The notes beneath the pieces are model-generated. The model was not told the DNA's origin. It made no database searches and saw nothing but the letters and a program-made list of their open reading frames with translations. A program made the translations under genes and the position numbers. Source: JAQIBY01 sp051747965 (lineage in GTDB: Bacteria > Bacteroidota > Bacteroidia > Bacteroidales > ML635J-15). From it: DNA of 64,000 bases. The stretch's first letter is position 1. The number at the start of each line of letters is the position of its first letter. The DNA lies in contig JBNJGS010000007.1 of NCBI GenBank assembly GCA_051747965.1, positions 1 through 64,000 of the forward strand, in the 5' to 3' direction. This document shows, piece after piece, positions 42,861 to 52,368 of the stretch.

Positions 42861-43673
42861 ATGAAGCAAAAAATACTTTTTGTTGCCCAGGAAATTACCC
42901 CTTACCTTCCTGAATCAGAAATGTCCCTGATTGGACGGCACTTACCCCAGGGGATTCAGGAAAAAGGGAAAGAAATCAGGACCTTTATGCCAAGATTCGG
43001 CTCCATCAATGAGCGAAGAAATCAGTTGCATGAAGTAATCCGGCTTTCCGGAATGAATTTAATCATTGAAGACTACGACCATCCTCTGATCATCAAGGTT
43101 GCATCCATTCAATCTGCAAGGATGCAGGTCTACTTTATTGATAATGAGGAGTTTTTCAAAAGAAAAGCCACAGTAAAGGACAAAAACGGAAAAGAATTTG
43201 AGGACAATGACAAACGTGCTGTATTTTTCGCACGCGGTGTAATTGAAACAGTAAAAAAATTGTGCTGGTCTCCTGACCTGGTACATGTACACGGCTGGTT
43301 TTCAGCATTTGTTCCACTGTATCTCAAAAAATCATACAAAGATGATCCCTTGTTCAGCGACCTGAAAGTTGTTTACAGCATTTATGAAGAAGGATTTGAA
43401 GATGATTTAAGTAAAAGCGTTGTAAATACAGCCATGTTTGAAGGTGTTGAGAAAGGCGATCTGAAAAAACTCGCGGAGAAGCAGGATTTTGTAACACTCA
43501 ACAAGCTGGCCATCGACAATTCTGATGCTGTGATTTTGGGCAGCAAAAACATACATCCTGAGCTGGCATCATATGTAAAAGAGAAAAAAATTCCTGTTCT
43601 TGAATACCAGGACCCCGAAAATTACGTTGATGCTTATTCAGACTTTTATGATAAAATATTAGAAGCGGAATAA
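42861..43673 (+). CDS. glycogen/starch synthase-like protein lacking the C-terminal catalytic domain
   Basis: A 270-residue protein resembling only the N-terminal (GT5) domain of glycogen synthase: KILFVAQEITPYLP, IRTFMPRFGSINERRNQLHEV, VYFIDNEEFFKRK, the AVFFARGVIETVKKLCWSPDLVHVHGWFSAF block. Two things are missing: the ADP-glucose-binding 'KxGGL' loop, here replaced by SEMSLIGRHLPQG, and the whole C-terminal GT1-type domain of about 200 residues. Enzymatic glucosyl transfer therefore seems unlikely. The ATG at 42861 is chosen over an upstream TTG. It is 5 bases before the DUF4270 gene, with which it is surely co-transcribed. A binding or regulatory role is my inference. Confidence 0.88.
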   Translation: MKQKILFVAQEITPYLPESEMSLIGRHLPQGIQEKGKEIRTFMPRFGSINERRNQLHEVIRLSGMNLIIEDYDHPLIIKVASIQSARMQVYFIDNEEFFKRKATVKDKNGKEFEDNDKRAVFFARGVIETVKKLCWSPDLVHVHGWFSAFVPLYLKKSYKDDPLFSDLKVVYSIYEEGFEDDLSKSVVNTAMFEGVEKGDLKKLAEKQDFVTLNKLAIDNSDAVILGSKNIHPELASYVKEKKIPVLEYQDPENYVDAYSDFYDKILEAE

Positions 43674-43678
43674 ACTTT

Positions 43679-44941
43679 ATGAAGAAAACATGGATTCTAC
43701 TCATTATCACACTATCAGTTTTTTTTACTCTCATTTCGTGTGAAGATGAACCCTCAGAAGTAGGTGTCAGTTTACAGCCAGGTTCAGATAAAATCGTTGT
43801 AGCCACCGACACCCTTAGTGTAGAAACTCACACCCGCCGTGACAGCAGCATTGCTACAGATGAACGCACAATCAGTCTGCTTGGCAGTGTCAGCGAACCG
43901 GATTTTGGAATTACCACAGCAGGTTTCATCACCCAAACCCGACTTTCCTCAACCGATGTGGAGGAGGATGTGGAGATACAGGTTGATTCACTGGAACTTG
44001 TACTGGATTACAGTAATTATTATGGTGACACAAGCAGTAACATCAGTTTCAGTTTGTATCAGATTGTCAATACGGATTTTCATGTTGACAGTGCTTATTA
44101 TTCCGATTATACGCCGGATGAATCCGCAGGCAATCTGAATCTGCTGGGTGAATATGAAATTGAAGTAAGGCCATCGGACACATTGCTCTACCTTACAATC
44201 AGTGATGAGGACTTTTTGTCCTTATTCGAGAATAAAAGTATTTACAACAGCAATGAGGATTTTCTCGATGTTTTTAAAGGTTTCTACCTGAAAGCCGACG
44301 ATCAGACATCAAATGGCGGATGTATCGCCTATTTTAATCTTGTCAGTGATAACAGCCGTTTGATCATGCATTACAATGAGGAGGATACTTACGATTTTCT
44401 CATCAACTACAATTCAGTAAGAATTAACCTTTTTGATCATGATTACAGTACATCAGCCGGTGAATTGCAATCAGCCCTGACAGATACGGATAATGAAGAA
44501 ATTTCATTCATTCATTCAGGTGCCGGATTAACAACGGAAGTCAGAATAAAAGATACCGCCAGGCTCAATGAACTCGCCGATAAAGGCATCAACAAAGCTC
44601 AGCTTCAGGTAAAGATTCATCCCGACTTCTTTAATGATTACGGCAATCCTGAACAAATGACCATTGTATATGAAAACGATATGGGATTATTTGAGTTCCT
44701 TACAGATTACAAAGTGAGCTCCAGTCATTTTGGAGGGGAAATCACGGCATCAGGCGAATACATTTTCAACATTCCGTTTTATTTACAGGATTTGATTGCC
44801 AACGATGGAAGCATACAACTTGACAATTCATTGTTTATGTTCGGGCTGAATAACAGAACCGACGTAAGCCACTGCGCTATATACGGAGGAAATCATCCTG
44901 ACAATCCGTTACAGATACTGATTGTCAACTCAGATTATTGA
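43679..44941 (+). CDS. DUF4270-family lipoprotein
   Basis: A 420-residue lipoprotein (lipobox LISC, Cys21). The mature part is beta-rich with repeated patterns such as LLGSVSEPDFGITTAGFITQTRL and VDSLELVLDYSNYYGD, matching the DUF4270 family that is confined to Bacteroidota. Function unknown. It lies between the glycogen-synthase-like gene (5 bases) and glmS (21 bases), an arrangement I recall from other members of the phylum, which hints at an envelope role. Confidence 0.9.
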   Translation: MKKTWILLIITLSVFFTLISCEDEPSEVGVSLQPGSDKIVVATDTLSVETHTRRDSSIATDERTISLLGSVSEPDFGITTAGFITQTRLSSTDVEEDVEIQVDSLELVLDYSNYYGDTSSNISFSLYQIVNTDFHVDSAYYSDYTPDESAGNLNLLGEYEIEVRPSDTLLYLTISDEDFLSLFENKSIYNSNEDFLDVFKGFYLKADDQTSNGGCIAYFNLVSDNSRLIMHYNEEDTYDFLINYNSVRINLFDHDYSTSAGELQSALTDTDNEEISFIHSGAGLTTEVRIKDTARLNELADKGINKAQLQVKIHPDFFNDYGNPEQMTIVYENDMGLFEFLTDYKVSSSHFGGEITASGEYIFNIPFYLQDLIANDGSIQLDNSLFMFGLNNRTDVSHCAIYGGNHPDNPLQILIVNSDY

Positions 44942-44962
44942 AAACCAAATTAGAACAACATT

Positions 44963-46804
44963 ATGTGTGGAATTGTAGGATATATAGGGAACAAACAAGC
45001 ATATCCAATACTGATAAAGGGTCTGAAACGGCTTGAGTATCGCGGGTATGATTCTGCAGGAATCGCTGTAATGAATCACAAAAACAGGGTTTATAAACGC
45101 AAAGGTAAAGTTCAGGAACTGGAGCAACTTGTACAAGACAAGGATATTGACGGAAACATTGGTCTTGGTCATACACGCTGGGCTACCCATGGCGAACCCA
45201 ATGATATCAATGCCCACCCGCATGTCAGCATGAACGGCATATTCACCATCATCCACAATGGCATTATTGAAAACTACACCCGGTTGAAAGAAAAGCTGGA
45301 AAACAGAGGCTATACTTTTGCGAGCGAAACCGATACAGAAGTTCTTGCCAACCTGATTGAATATATATATCTCAAAGGGAATATTTCAGCAGAAACAGCC
45401 GTGAGGCTTGCACTGAGTAAAGTGGTTGGTGCCTACGGCCTTGTTATTGCCTGCAGGGATGAGAAAGACAAACTAATAGCAGCAAGGAAAGGGTCGCCCC
45501 TGGTCATTGGTGTGGGCAATAAAGAATATTTTCTTGCCAGTGATGCCACCCCCATTGTTGAGCACACAAAATCTGTCATCTACCTGCAGGACGACGACAT
45601 TGCCGTAATATCCCGCAATGGCCTTACCCTCAGAAACCTGGGAAGCGTGGAAGACATTAAAAAACCCATTGTCCACAAACTGGAGCTGGATGTTGATGAG
45701 ATTGAAAAAAATGGTTTCGACCATTATATGCTTAAGGAGATACATGAGCAGCCAAAATCAATCAGGGATACATTCCGTGGCCGCATCAATCCCAAAACCC
45801 ATGAGTTAAAACTCGGTGGACTCCACTATGTCATGGATGATCTGGTGAAAGCCAAGCGCATCATCATTATAGCCTGTGGCACGAGTTATCATGCCGGCCT
45901 TGTTGGTGAATACCTGCTGGAGGAGTTCAGCCGTATCCCTACAGAGGTTGAATACGCATCAGAATTCAGGTACAGAGACCCCATCATCTATGAAGATGAT
46001 ATAGTTATTGCCATAAGCCAGAGTGGAGAAACCGCTGATACACTGGCAGCCATTGAAAGTGCAAAGGAAAAAGGGGCCACTGTTCTGGGTATATGCAATG
46101 TGGTAGGCTCAAGTATCCCTCGTGCTACTATGGGCGGGGTATATACCCATGCCGGGCCGGAAATTGGTGTGGCATCAACCAAAGCCTTCACCACCCAGGT
46201 AACCGTACTTACCATGATTGCCATGGAAATCGGCCAGAAAAACGGCAAGCTAAGCCAGGCCGAGTATGAGGAGCTGATTGAAGAGCTCAGTCTCATACCT
46301 GAAAAAATCAGCTCCATATTAACCCAGGATGAATACATCAAAGGAATCAGTGAAATATACAAAAATGCCACCAATGCCCTGTACCTGGGCCGCGGATACC
46401 TGTACCCCGTTGCCCTTGAAGGTGCACTGAAGCTTAAAGAAATCTCCTATATCCATGCCGAAGGTTATCCGGCCGCAGAAATGAAACACGGGCCCATCGC
46501 GCTGATTGATGAAAATATGCCGGTCATCATTGTGGCCACCAAAGACAAATCATACGACAAAATCGTAAGCAACATACAGGAGGTTAAAGCCAGGAAAGGT
46601 ATCGTCATAGCAATTGTAAGCAAAGGGGATGACACCATCAGTAAAATGGCCGACCATGTGGTAGAAGTACCTCAGTCAGATTTTGCACTTGCACCCCTGC
46701 TGACAGTTATACCATTACAACTGATCTCTTATTACATCGCGGTAATGCGGGGTTGTAATGTTGACCAACCCAGGAATCTTGCAAAATCTGTAACTGTGGA
46801 ATGA
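44963..46804 (+). CDS. glmS: glutamine-fructose-6-phosphate aminotransferase (isomerising)
   Basis: A 613-residue enzyme making glucosamine-6-phosphate, the first step to UDP-GlcNAc for peptidoglycan and lipopolysaccharide. The N-terminal glutaminase begins MCGIVGYIG with catalytic Cys2 and carries LGHTRWATHGEP; the two SIS domains (about 290-430 and 460-600) hold CGTSYHAGL, ISQSGETADT and LGRGYLYPVALEGALKLKEISY; the end is DQPRNLAKSVTVE. Full length. No glmS ribozyme is seen in the 21-base gap before it. Confidence 0.98.
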   Translation: MCGIVGYIGNKQAYPILIKGLKRLEYRGYDSAGIAVMNHKNRVYKRKGKVQELEQLVQDKDIDGNIGLGHTRWATHGEPNDINAHPHVSMNGIFTIIHNGIIENYTRLKEKLENRGYTFASETDTEVLANLIEYIYLKGNISAETAVRLALSKVVGAYGLVIACRDEKDKLIAARKGSPLVIGVGNKEYFLASDATPIVEHTKSVIYLQDDDIAVISRNGLTLRNLGSVEDIKKPIVHKLELDVDEIEKNGFDHYMLKEIHEQPKSIRDTFRGRINPKTHELKLGGLHYVMDDLVKAKRIIIIACGTSYHAGLVGEYLLEEFSRIPTEVEYASEFRYRDPIIYEDDIVIAISQSGETADTLAAIESAKEKGATVLGICNVVGSSIPRATMGGVYTHAGPEIGVASTKAFTTQVTVLTMIAMEIGQKNGKLSQAEYEELIEELSLIPEKISSILTQDEYIKGISEIYKNATNALYLGRGYLYPVALEGALKLKEISYIHAEGYPAAEMKHGPIALIDENMPVIIVATKDKSYDKIVSNIQEVKARKGIVIAIVSKGDDTISKMADHVVEVPQSDFALAPLLTVIPLQLISYYIAVMRGCNVDQPRNLAKSVTVE

Positions 46805-46862
46805 TGCTTTGCATACTAAAGATATGATTTTTTAGTTGTTATAATATTAAGGAAAACACAAC

Positions 46863-49574
46863 TTGAAAAAAACGACAATACATATTAAACCGGCCATAGT
46901 ACTGATCATGCTGGTGGTTTTATCATGTTCCACGGAAAAGAACACCTGGCTGACCCGCTCGTATCATAACCTTACAGCACATTACAATGTATATTTCAAT
47001 GGACGTGAAGCATATCGCAAAGGTATGCAGCGCATTGAAGACCAATACACTTTTGACTTTACGCGCCGGCTGCCGGTTTACCTGACTGGAATAGAAGAAA
47101 CAGCCCAGTCCTCGGTCTCCGATATGGACAAAGCCATCAAGAAAGCATCAAAAACCATAAAATACCATTCCATTAAGGCAAAGCCTAAACAAAAAGACGG
47201 CAGGCAGAGTGAGAGTGAAAAAGAATTCATGAATAAGAATGAATACAACAAATGGGTGGATGATGCTTATCTTTTGATGGGCAAAGCCTATTTTGTGAAA
47301 AATGAATTTCTTCCGGCACGACAGAATTTCGAATACATCATCCGTGAATTCCCCAAAGAGCCTGTCCGTTTTGAGGCCATGCTGATGCTGGGACGCACTG
47401 CCCTTGCTACAGGCAACCTCAAGGGAACCAAGAAATGGATTGACCAGATTGACGGTGAGGATGAGTTCCCTGAAGACCTTCAGGCAGAATGGGAAATCCT
47501 CAATGCAGCCTATTATCTTGAGCTGAACAATCCCGACCGTGCCATACCGCATCTAAAAAAAGCCATAGAAGAAAACGACAATAAAAGTCAACGCATCCGG
47601 CACAGATACATTCTTGCTCAGCTATACAAGGATCAGGGGGAATTCAGAAAAGCGGCTGAAATGTTTGAAACTGTCAATAAAAAGAGTGATGATTATGAGA
47701 TGGGATTCAATGCCAAAATAAATATGGCAGAGTGTTACGGCAAACTCGGCGGCTCCTATAAAGACATGAGGAAATTGCTGAGTAAAATGATTAAGGACGA
47801 TAAAAATATTGAATATCTTGATCAGGTTTATTATGCTTTGGCAGAAGTAGAATACAAAAACGGCAACAGAGAAGAAGGGATTAAGAATTACAAATTGTCC
47901 AGTGAACACTCTTCAACAAACAACAACCAAAAAGCACTTTCATGCATGCGGCTTGGTGACATATATTATGAAGAACCTGACTACAGATTGTCCCAGGCAT
48001 ATTATGATACCTGCATGCTTAATTTGTCCAACTCACATCCCAGGTACAATGAAATCAAAGACCTGAGCAGAAACCTGTCAGACCTGGTAAATTCCCTGGA
48101 CATCGTTGAAACACAGGACAGTTTACAGGCTATGGCAAACATGAGTGAAGCTGAAAGAAACAAGATAATTGATAAAGAAATTCAGGCAATCATTGAAGAG
48201 GAAAAAAGGCAGCAGGAAATGGAGCGTCAGCAGCAAGAGAATTCCATGTTGTTTGATGAACGCCGGGGCAGCAACCGTACCAATGCACCAAGCGGGGGCA
48301 AATGGTACTTCTACAATCCGGCAACTTTAAGCCATGGTAGCAATGAGTTCCAGAAAAAATGGGGCAACAGAAAGCTGGAAGACCACTGGCGCAGGAGCAA
48401 TAAATCAAGTGTTAGCAGCGATCAGATAGAAAGTGACACCACCGGTGCCGACAGTCTGGCAGGCCCCAAGGTGACAGACAACAAATCCAGAGAATACTAC
48501 TTGCAGGACGTACCGCTAAATGATTCCCTGATGGAAATATCCAATGAGAAAATCATGGATGCCCTGTTCAGTGCCGGCAATATATATATGGATAAATTCA
48601 AAGATTATGACAGAGCAATAGAAACATTCGGAGAACTCAACAGCCGGTACCCCGAGCATGATTACAAGCTCCTGACCTATTACAACCTCTACGAGCTGCA
48701 CAACAATAAGAATGAAGTTTCTCAAGCGGAAACATTCAAACAAAAAGTCATTGAGAATTTCCCGGACAGCAATTATGCGAAAATCCTGGAAAACCCGAAT
48801 TATGTACAGGAACTGCTTGCCAGGGAAGAAAAAGAAAAGCAAGCTTACGAAGCAATGTACAATGCCTACAGAGCCGGCAAGCTCACACAAGCAAATCAGA
48901 TGGCTGCAGACTTTTATGAAACCTATCCGGATTCTGAGATAACAGATAAAGTAAAATTCATTGATTTGATGGCAAGTGCACTGAATATGGAGCAGATTGA
49001 ACTCAAACAGGAGCTGGCCCGTTATATTCAGAATTATCCGGAATCACCATTGTCAAACAGAGCTTCAGATATTTTATCATACCTGGGAGAAAGCGATGTT
49101 GATGCACTACTTGCAGACCTGGAAAGCAGGCCTGAAGTAGTACGGGAAGAAAGCACTGACACAAGCAGAAGAGAAACAGATGCCCCGGAAGCAGAAGAAA
49201 CCATATATGAGCATGCTCCGGATGAGACACATTATTACATGGTCAGTGCCAATACAAAGAATGTTGATACCAAACAACTGAGGTTTGAAATATCAAATTT
49301 CAACATTTTCACTTTTAATATTACCACATTCAGGGTGCTGTATTATATGATTGATGAAGATGAAGAACTTGTTTTTGTACGTAGCTTTAAATCAGAACGA
49401 CAAGCCGCCAATTACATGAATCTGATTGAGAACAATCAAAATGTATTTGGCGATCTGAACCCGGAAGATTACGAGCAGTTTATTATTTCGGAAAGCAATT
49501 ATGACAAGCTTAAAAAAGCCAAAGATGTTGATGAATATCTGGAATTTTACCGTAACAATTATCTGAACGAATAA
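46863..49574 (+). CDS. porW: T9SS lipoprotein SprE/PorW, TTG start
   Basis: A 903-residue lipoprotein with TPR repeats. It starts with TTG at 46863: an in-frame TAA lies at 46848-46850, an AAGGAA ribosome site is 8 bases upstream, and only this start gives a full lipoprotein signal (VVLSC, Cys22). The N-terminal TRSYHNLTAHYNVYFNGREAY is the SprE/PorW hallmark; many TPR-like helices follow (about 130-430 and 560-760), split by a Glu/Gln-rich stretch and a linker with KWYFYNPATLSHGS. PorW links the outer-membrane T9SS translocon to the GldK/GldN ring. Next gene is porX. Confidence 0.92.
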   Translation: MKKTTIHIKPAIVLIMLVVLSCSTEKNTWLTRSYHNLTAHYNVYFNGREAYRKGMQRIEDQYTFDFTRRLPVYLTGIEETAQSSVSDMDKAIKKASKTIKYHSIKAKPKQKDGRQSESEKEFMNKNEYNKWVDDAYLLMGKAYFVKNEFLPARQNFEYIIREFPKEPVRFEAMLMLGRTALATGNLKGTKKWIDQIDGEDEFPEDLQAEWEILNAAYYLELNNPDRAIPHLKKAIEENDNKSQRIRHRYILAQLYKDQGEFRKAAEMFETVNKKSDDYEMGFNAKINMAECYGKLGGSYKDMRKLLSKMIKDDKNIEYLDQVYYALAEVEYKNGNREEGIKNYKLSSEHSSTNNNQKALSCMRLGDIYYEEPDYRLSQAYYDTCMLNLSNSHPRYNEIKDLSRNLSDLVNSLDIVETQDSLQAMANMSEAERNKIIDKEIQAIIEEEKRQQEMERQQQENSMLFDERRGSNRTNAPSGGKWYFYNPATLSHGSNEFQKKWGNRKLEDHWRRSNKSSVSSDQIESDTTGADSLAGPKVTDNKSREYYLQDVPLNDSLMEISNEKIMDALFSAGNIYMDKFKDYDRAIETFGELNSRYPEHDYKLLTYYNLYELHNNKNEVSQAETFKQKVIENFPDSNYAKILENPNYVQELLAREEKEKQAYEAMYNAYRAGKLTQANQMAADFYETYPDSEITDKVKFIDLMASALNMEQIELKQELARYIQNYPESPLSNRASDILSYLGESDVDALLADLESRPEVVREESTDTSRRETDAPEAEETIYEHAPDETHYYMVSANTKNVDTKQLRFEISNFNIFTFNITTFRVLYYMIDEDEELVFVRSFKSERQAANYMNLIENNQNVFGDLNPEDYEQFIISESNYDKLKKAKDVDEYLEFYRNNYLNE

Positions 49575-49617
49575 GCATCCTGCTTGTTTACTATACACAT
49601 ATTAAACCGCATTGTAC

Positions 49618-51183
49618 ATGAACAAAATACAGATTCTCTGGACTGATGATGAAATTGACCTGCTAAAACCACACATCATTTTTCTTGAACACAAGGGTTA
49701 TCAGGTAGATACAGCAACAAACGGCAAGGATGCCATAGATTATGTAAAGGAAAAAAACTATGATCTGATATTTTTGGATGAAAACATGCCCGGTCTCAGC
49801 GGACTGGAAACCCTAGAGCAGATCAAAGATATTGCCCCTTCTGTTCCTGTTGTGATGATCACCAAAAGTGAAGAAGAAAACATCATGGATCAGGCCATTG
49901 GCGCAAGAATCAATGACTACCTGATAAAACCTGTCAATCCAAAACAAATTCTTTTGTCAATCAAGAAAAACATTGACCACGATCGCCTGGTTTCGGAAAA
50001 AACCAGTATGGATTATCAGGTAGAATTCCGGAAACTTGGCATGCGCCTCAACGAACAACTCAATTACCAGGAATGGGTAGATATATATAAAGAGCTCACC
50101 GGCTGGGAACTTAAAATCGAAGCTTCCGAAGACGGCACCATGGATGAAATTCTCAGGATGCAAAAACAGGAAGCAAGCAACAGCTTTGGGAAATTTATCA
50201 GTAGAAATTATGAATCCTGGTTAAAATCAGACAAAGATGACAAACCCCTGATGTCACATCAGTTATTGAAAAAGCAGGTCTTCCCGCTCCTCAAAGAGAA
50301 CAAAAAGGTTGTTTTCATGCTGATCGATAACCTGAGATACGACCAGTGGAAAGTAATACAGCCCCTGATCTCACGATTTTACCATGTGAAATCTGATAAC
50401 ATGTATTGTACCATACTGCCGACAGCCACTCAATATGCCAGAAATGCCATTTTTAGCGGCCTCATGCCATCTGAAATACATAAGAAATACCCTGACTTGT
50501 GGAAAAACGACCACGAAGAAGGAGGGAAAAATCTACATGAGGAGGAAATGCTGCAAAGCCTGATTCAACGTTTTTTTGGAAAAGAAAAGACTACCCATTA
50601 TGAAAAGGCTTTTGATATCAGTTACTGTACCAAAATCAAGGAAAAACTACACAGCATACTCCATCACGACCTCAACGCCATTGTGGTCAATTTTGTGGAC
50701 ATGATGTCCCATGCCCGCACGGACATGAAAATGATACGCGAACTTACCGGTAACGAGTCAGCATACCGCTCACTGACCAAATCATGGTTTCAGTATTCTC
50801 CCCTCTTTGATTTGATACAGGGACTTGCCGAACATGACATAGAACTCATACTCACTTCTGACCATGGCAGCATCATGGTTCAGAATCCTGTGAAGGTTAT
50901 TGGTGACAGGAACACAACCACAAACCTGAGGTACAAGCAGGGCAAAAATCTGGATTACAATCCAAAAGACGTTTTTGAAATCAAAGATCCCCGCAAAGCG
51001 TTCCTGCCCAAATCAAACATAAGCTCAACATATATTTTTGCCACCGGTCATGATTATTTTGTATATCCCAACAATTACAAACATTACATGAATATGTACA
51101 AGGGAACCTTACAACATGGTGGCATATCCATGGAGGAAATGCTTGTTCCCCTGATTCACTTAAGTCCAAAACCAGGTTTATGA
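49618..51183 (+). CDS. porX: PorX: response regulator fused to a PglZ/alkaline phosphatase domain
   Basis: A 521-residue regulator of the type IX secretion system. Residues 1-125 are a receiver domain with all key residues: Asp10, Asp11, phospho-acceptor Asp54 (LIFLDENMPG), Thr82 and Lys104. A helical linker follows, then a PglZ (alkaline phosphatase superfamily) domain with metal-binding aspartate in FMLIDNLRYDQW, the nucleophile threonine in ILPTATQYARNAIF, TSDHGS and HGGISMEEMLVP. Published work on PorX describes zinc-dependent cleavage of oligonucleotides; partner kinase PorY is not in this window. The ATG at 49618 gives the standard length. It overlaps tsaE by 4 bases. Confidence 0.95.
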   Translation: MNKIQILWTDDEIDLLKPHIIFLEHKGYQVDTATNGKDAIDYVKEKNYDLIFLDENMPGLSGLETLEQIKDIAPSVPVVMITKSEEENIMDQAIGARINDYLIKPVNPKQILLSIKKNIDHDRLVSEKTSMDYQVEFRKLGMRLNEQLNYQEWVDIYKELTGWELKIEASEDGTMDEILRMQKQEASNSFGKFISRNYESWLKSDKDDKPLMSHQLLKKQVFPLLKENKKVVFMLIDNLRYDQWKVIQPLISRFYHVKSDNMYCTILPTATQYARNAIFSGLMPSEIHKKYPDLWKNDHEEGGKNLHEEEMLQSLIQRFFGKEKTTHYEKAFDISYCTKIKEKLHSILHHDLNAIVVNFVDMMSHARTDMKMIRELTGNESAYRSLTKSWFQYSPLFDLIQGLAEHDIELILTSDHGSIMVQNPVKVIGDRNTTTNLRYKQGKNLDYNPKDVFEIKDPRKAFLPKSNISSTYIFATGHDYFVYPNNYKHYMNMYKGTLQHGGISMEEMLVPLIHLSPKPGL

Positions 51184-51605
51184 AAACATATGTTTTACAA
51201 TCCCCGGAAGATTTGGCTGATGTAGCTGCTGAATTTCTTGAGGATTTCGGGCAGCAACAGCTCTTTGCCTTTTATGCGCCAATGGGTGCGGGAAAAACCA
51301 CTTTCATTAAAGCATTGTGCAAAAGCCTTGAAGTAGAAGACAATGTTACAAGCCCCACATTTGCAATCCTGAATGAATATTACACCCCGGATGATATGCT
51401 CATTTGCCACTATGATTTTTACAGGATTGAAAAAGAAGAAGAAATCATGAGAATCGGCTTTGATGAGTACCTGGGTTTTGCCGATAAGATTTTCATTGAA
51501 TGGCCGGAGAATGCTCCCGGTGTTTTGCCCCGTGAGCGTGTCAATGTATATATTGAAATCAGGGAAGACCACCGCTTACTGAGAGCAGAACTTGTCGGAA
51601 GATGA
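51180..51605 (+). CDS. tsaE: tRNA threonylcarbamoyladenosine biosynthesis ATPase TsaE
   Basis: A 141-residue P-loop ATPase needed, with TsaB and TsaD, for the t6A modification at position 37 of ANN-reading tRNAs. Walker A is MGAGKTT (Lys39); TSPTFAILNEY and the HYDFYRI block are typical; FIEWPEN is the Walker-B-like end. Its ATG overlaps the porX stop (ATGA), implying translational coupling with a secretion regulator. Confidence 0.95.
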   Translation: MKTYVLQSPEDLADVAAEFLEDFGQQQLFAFYAPMGAGKTTFIKALCKSLEVEDNVTSPTFAILNEYYTPDDMLICHYDFYRIEKEEEIMRIGFDEYLGFADKIFIEWPENAPGVLPRERVNVYIEIREDHRLLRAELVGR

Positions 51606-51652
51606 AACTGCCTCTGCGGATAAGCAAATAAAACACAACACAATTTTGCAGG

Positions 51653-52279
51653 CTATCTCAGTACTGATTTAATCTCTTTCTCTACTTTCTTTTCCGGCTG
51701 GTGATGCAGGACATTAAAACCCAACTCCCCGGCAACCCTGATATTGTCTGCATTGTCATCAATAAACAAACTATCTGCCGGTTTGATTCCGGCATCCGCT
51801 GCCATACGCCGGAATATTTCAGGATCAGGTTTCCGCAGTCCCATCTCATGGGAGTAATATGCTTTGTCGAAATAGGCACTCAGCCCCTTTTTGTTGAATC
51901 TGCGTCTTACCTGTGCATCATACACGCTGTAATGTATACTGTTGGTATTGCTGAGCAAAAACAAGGGATATTGCTTTCTGAGCTGAACCAGCATATCCAT
52001 GGTTTCCGGTCTGAAATCCAGAATAATTGTACTCCAGGCCTGGTCTATCTGCTCATCCGTCCAGTCCTCTCCGGATAGACGACGCATTTCCTCCCGGAAT
52101 TCCGCCTCTGATATCCTGCCGGTTTCCAGGCTGTCAAACAAATCAGCCTGCAGGCTCTGATGATACAAATTGTCAAAATCCGACAAGCCAAGATTTTTAA
52201 ATGCATGAACAGGGGCATTAAAATCTATGGGCAAAAGTACCTGTCCCAAATCAAAAACAATATTTTTAATCTCTGCCAT
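51653..52279 (-). CDS. HAD-superfamily hydrolase (YihX-like)
   Basis: A 208-residue phosphatase-type protein. Motif I is IVFDLGQVLLPID (nucleophile Asp10; the second aspartate of the usual DxD is Gly, as in many 'FDLGxVL' enzymes), the cap region lies at about 15-90, motif II is LLSNTNS, motif III the lysine in GLRKPDPEIF and motif IV FIDDNADN. Similar enzymes dephosphorylate sugar phosphates; the substrate is unknown here. The ATG at 52279 is chosen; the open frame is longer but the extension overlaps the divergent gene. A TAATTTTG (minus, 52308-52301) may be the -7 element. Confidence 0.9.
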   Translation of the reverse strand: MAEIKNIVFDLGQVLLPIDFNAPVHAFKNLGLSDFDNLYHQSLQADLFDSLETGRISEAEFREEMRRLSGEDWTDEQIDQAWSTIILDFRPETMDMLVQLRKQYPLFLLSNTNSIHYSVYDAQVRRRFNKKGLSAYFDKAYYSHEMGLRKPDPEIFRRMAADAGIKPADSLFIDDNADNIRVAGELGFNVLHHQPEKKVEKEIKSVLR

Positions 52280-52368
52280 AATTTCTGTCCTCCCAATGCA
52301 CAAAATTAAGAAATACCGACAATATTTTGCTTTGCGGCTTTTAATTTGTATCTTAATGCTTTCATAAT

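Noticed and set aside
44942..44962. glmS ribozyme upstream of glmS
   Set aside because: Only 21 bases separate the stop of the preceding gene from the start; no room for the ribozyme core.
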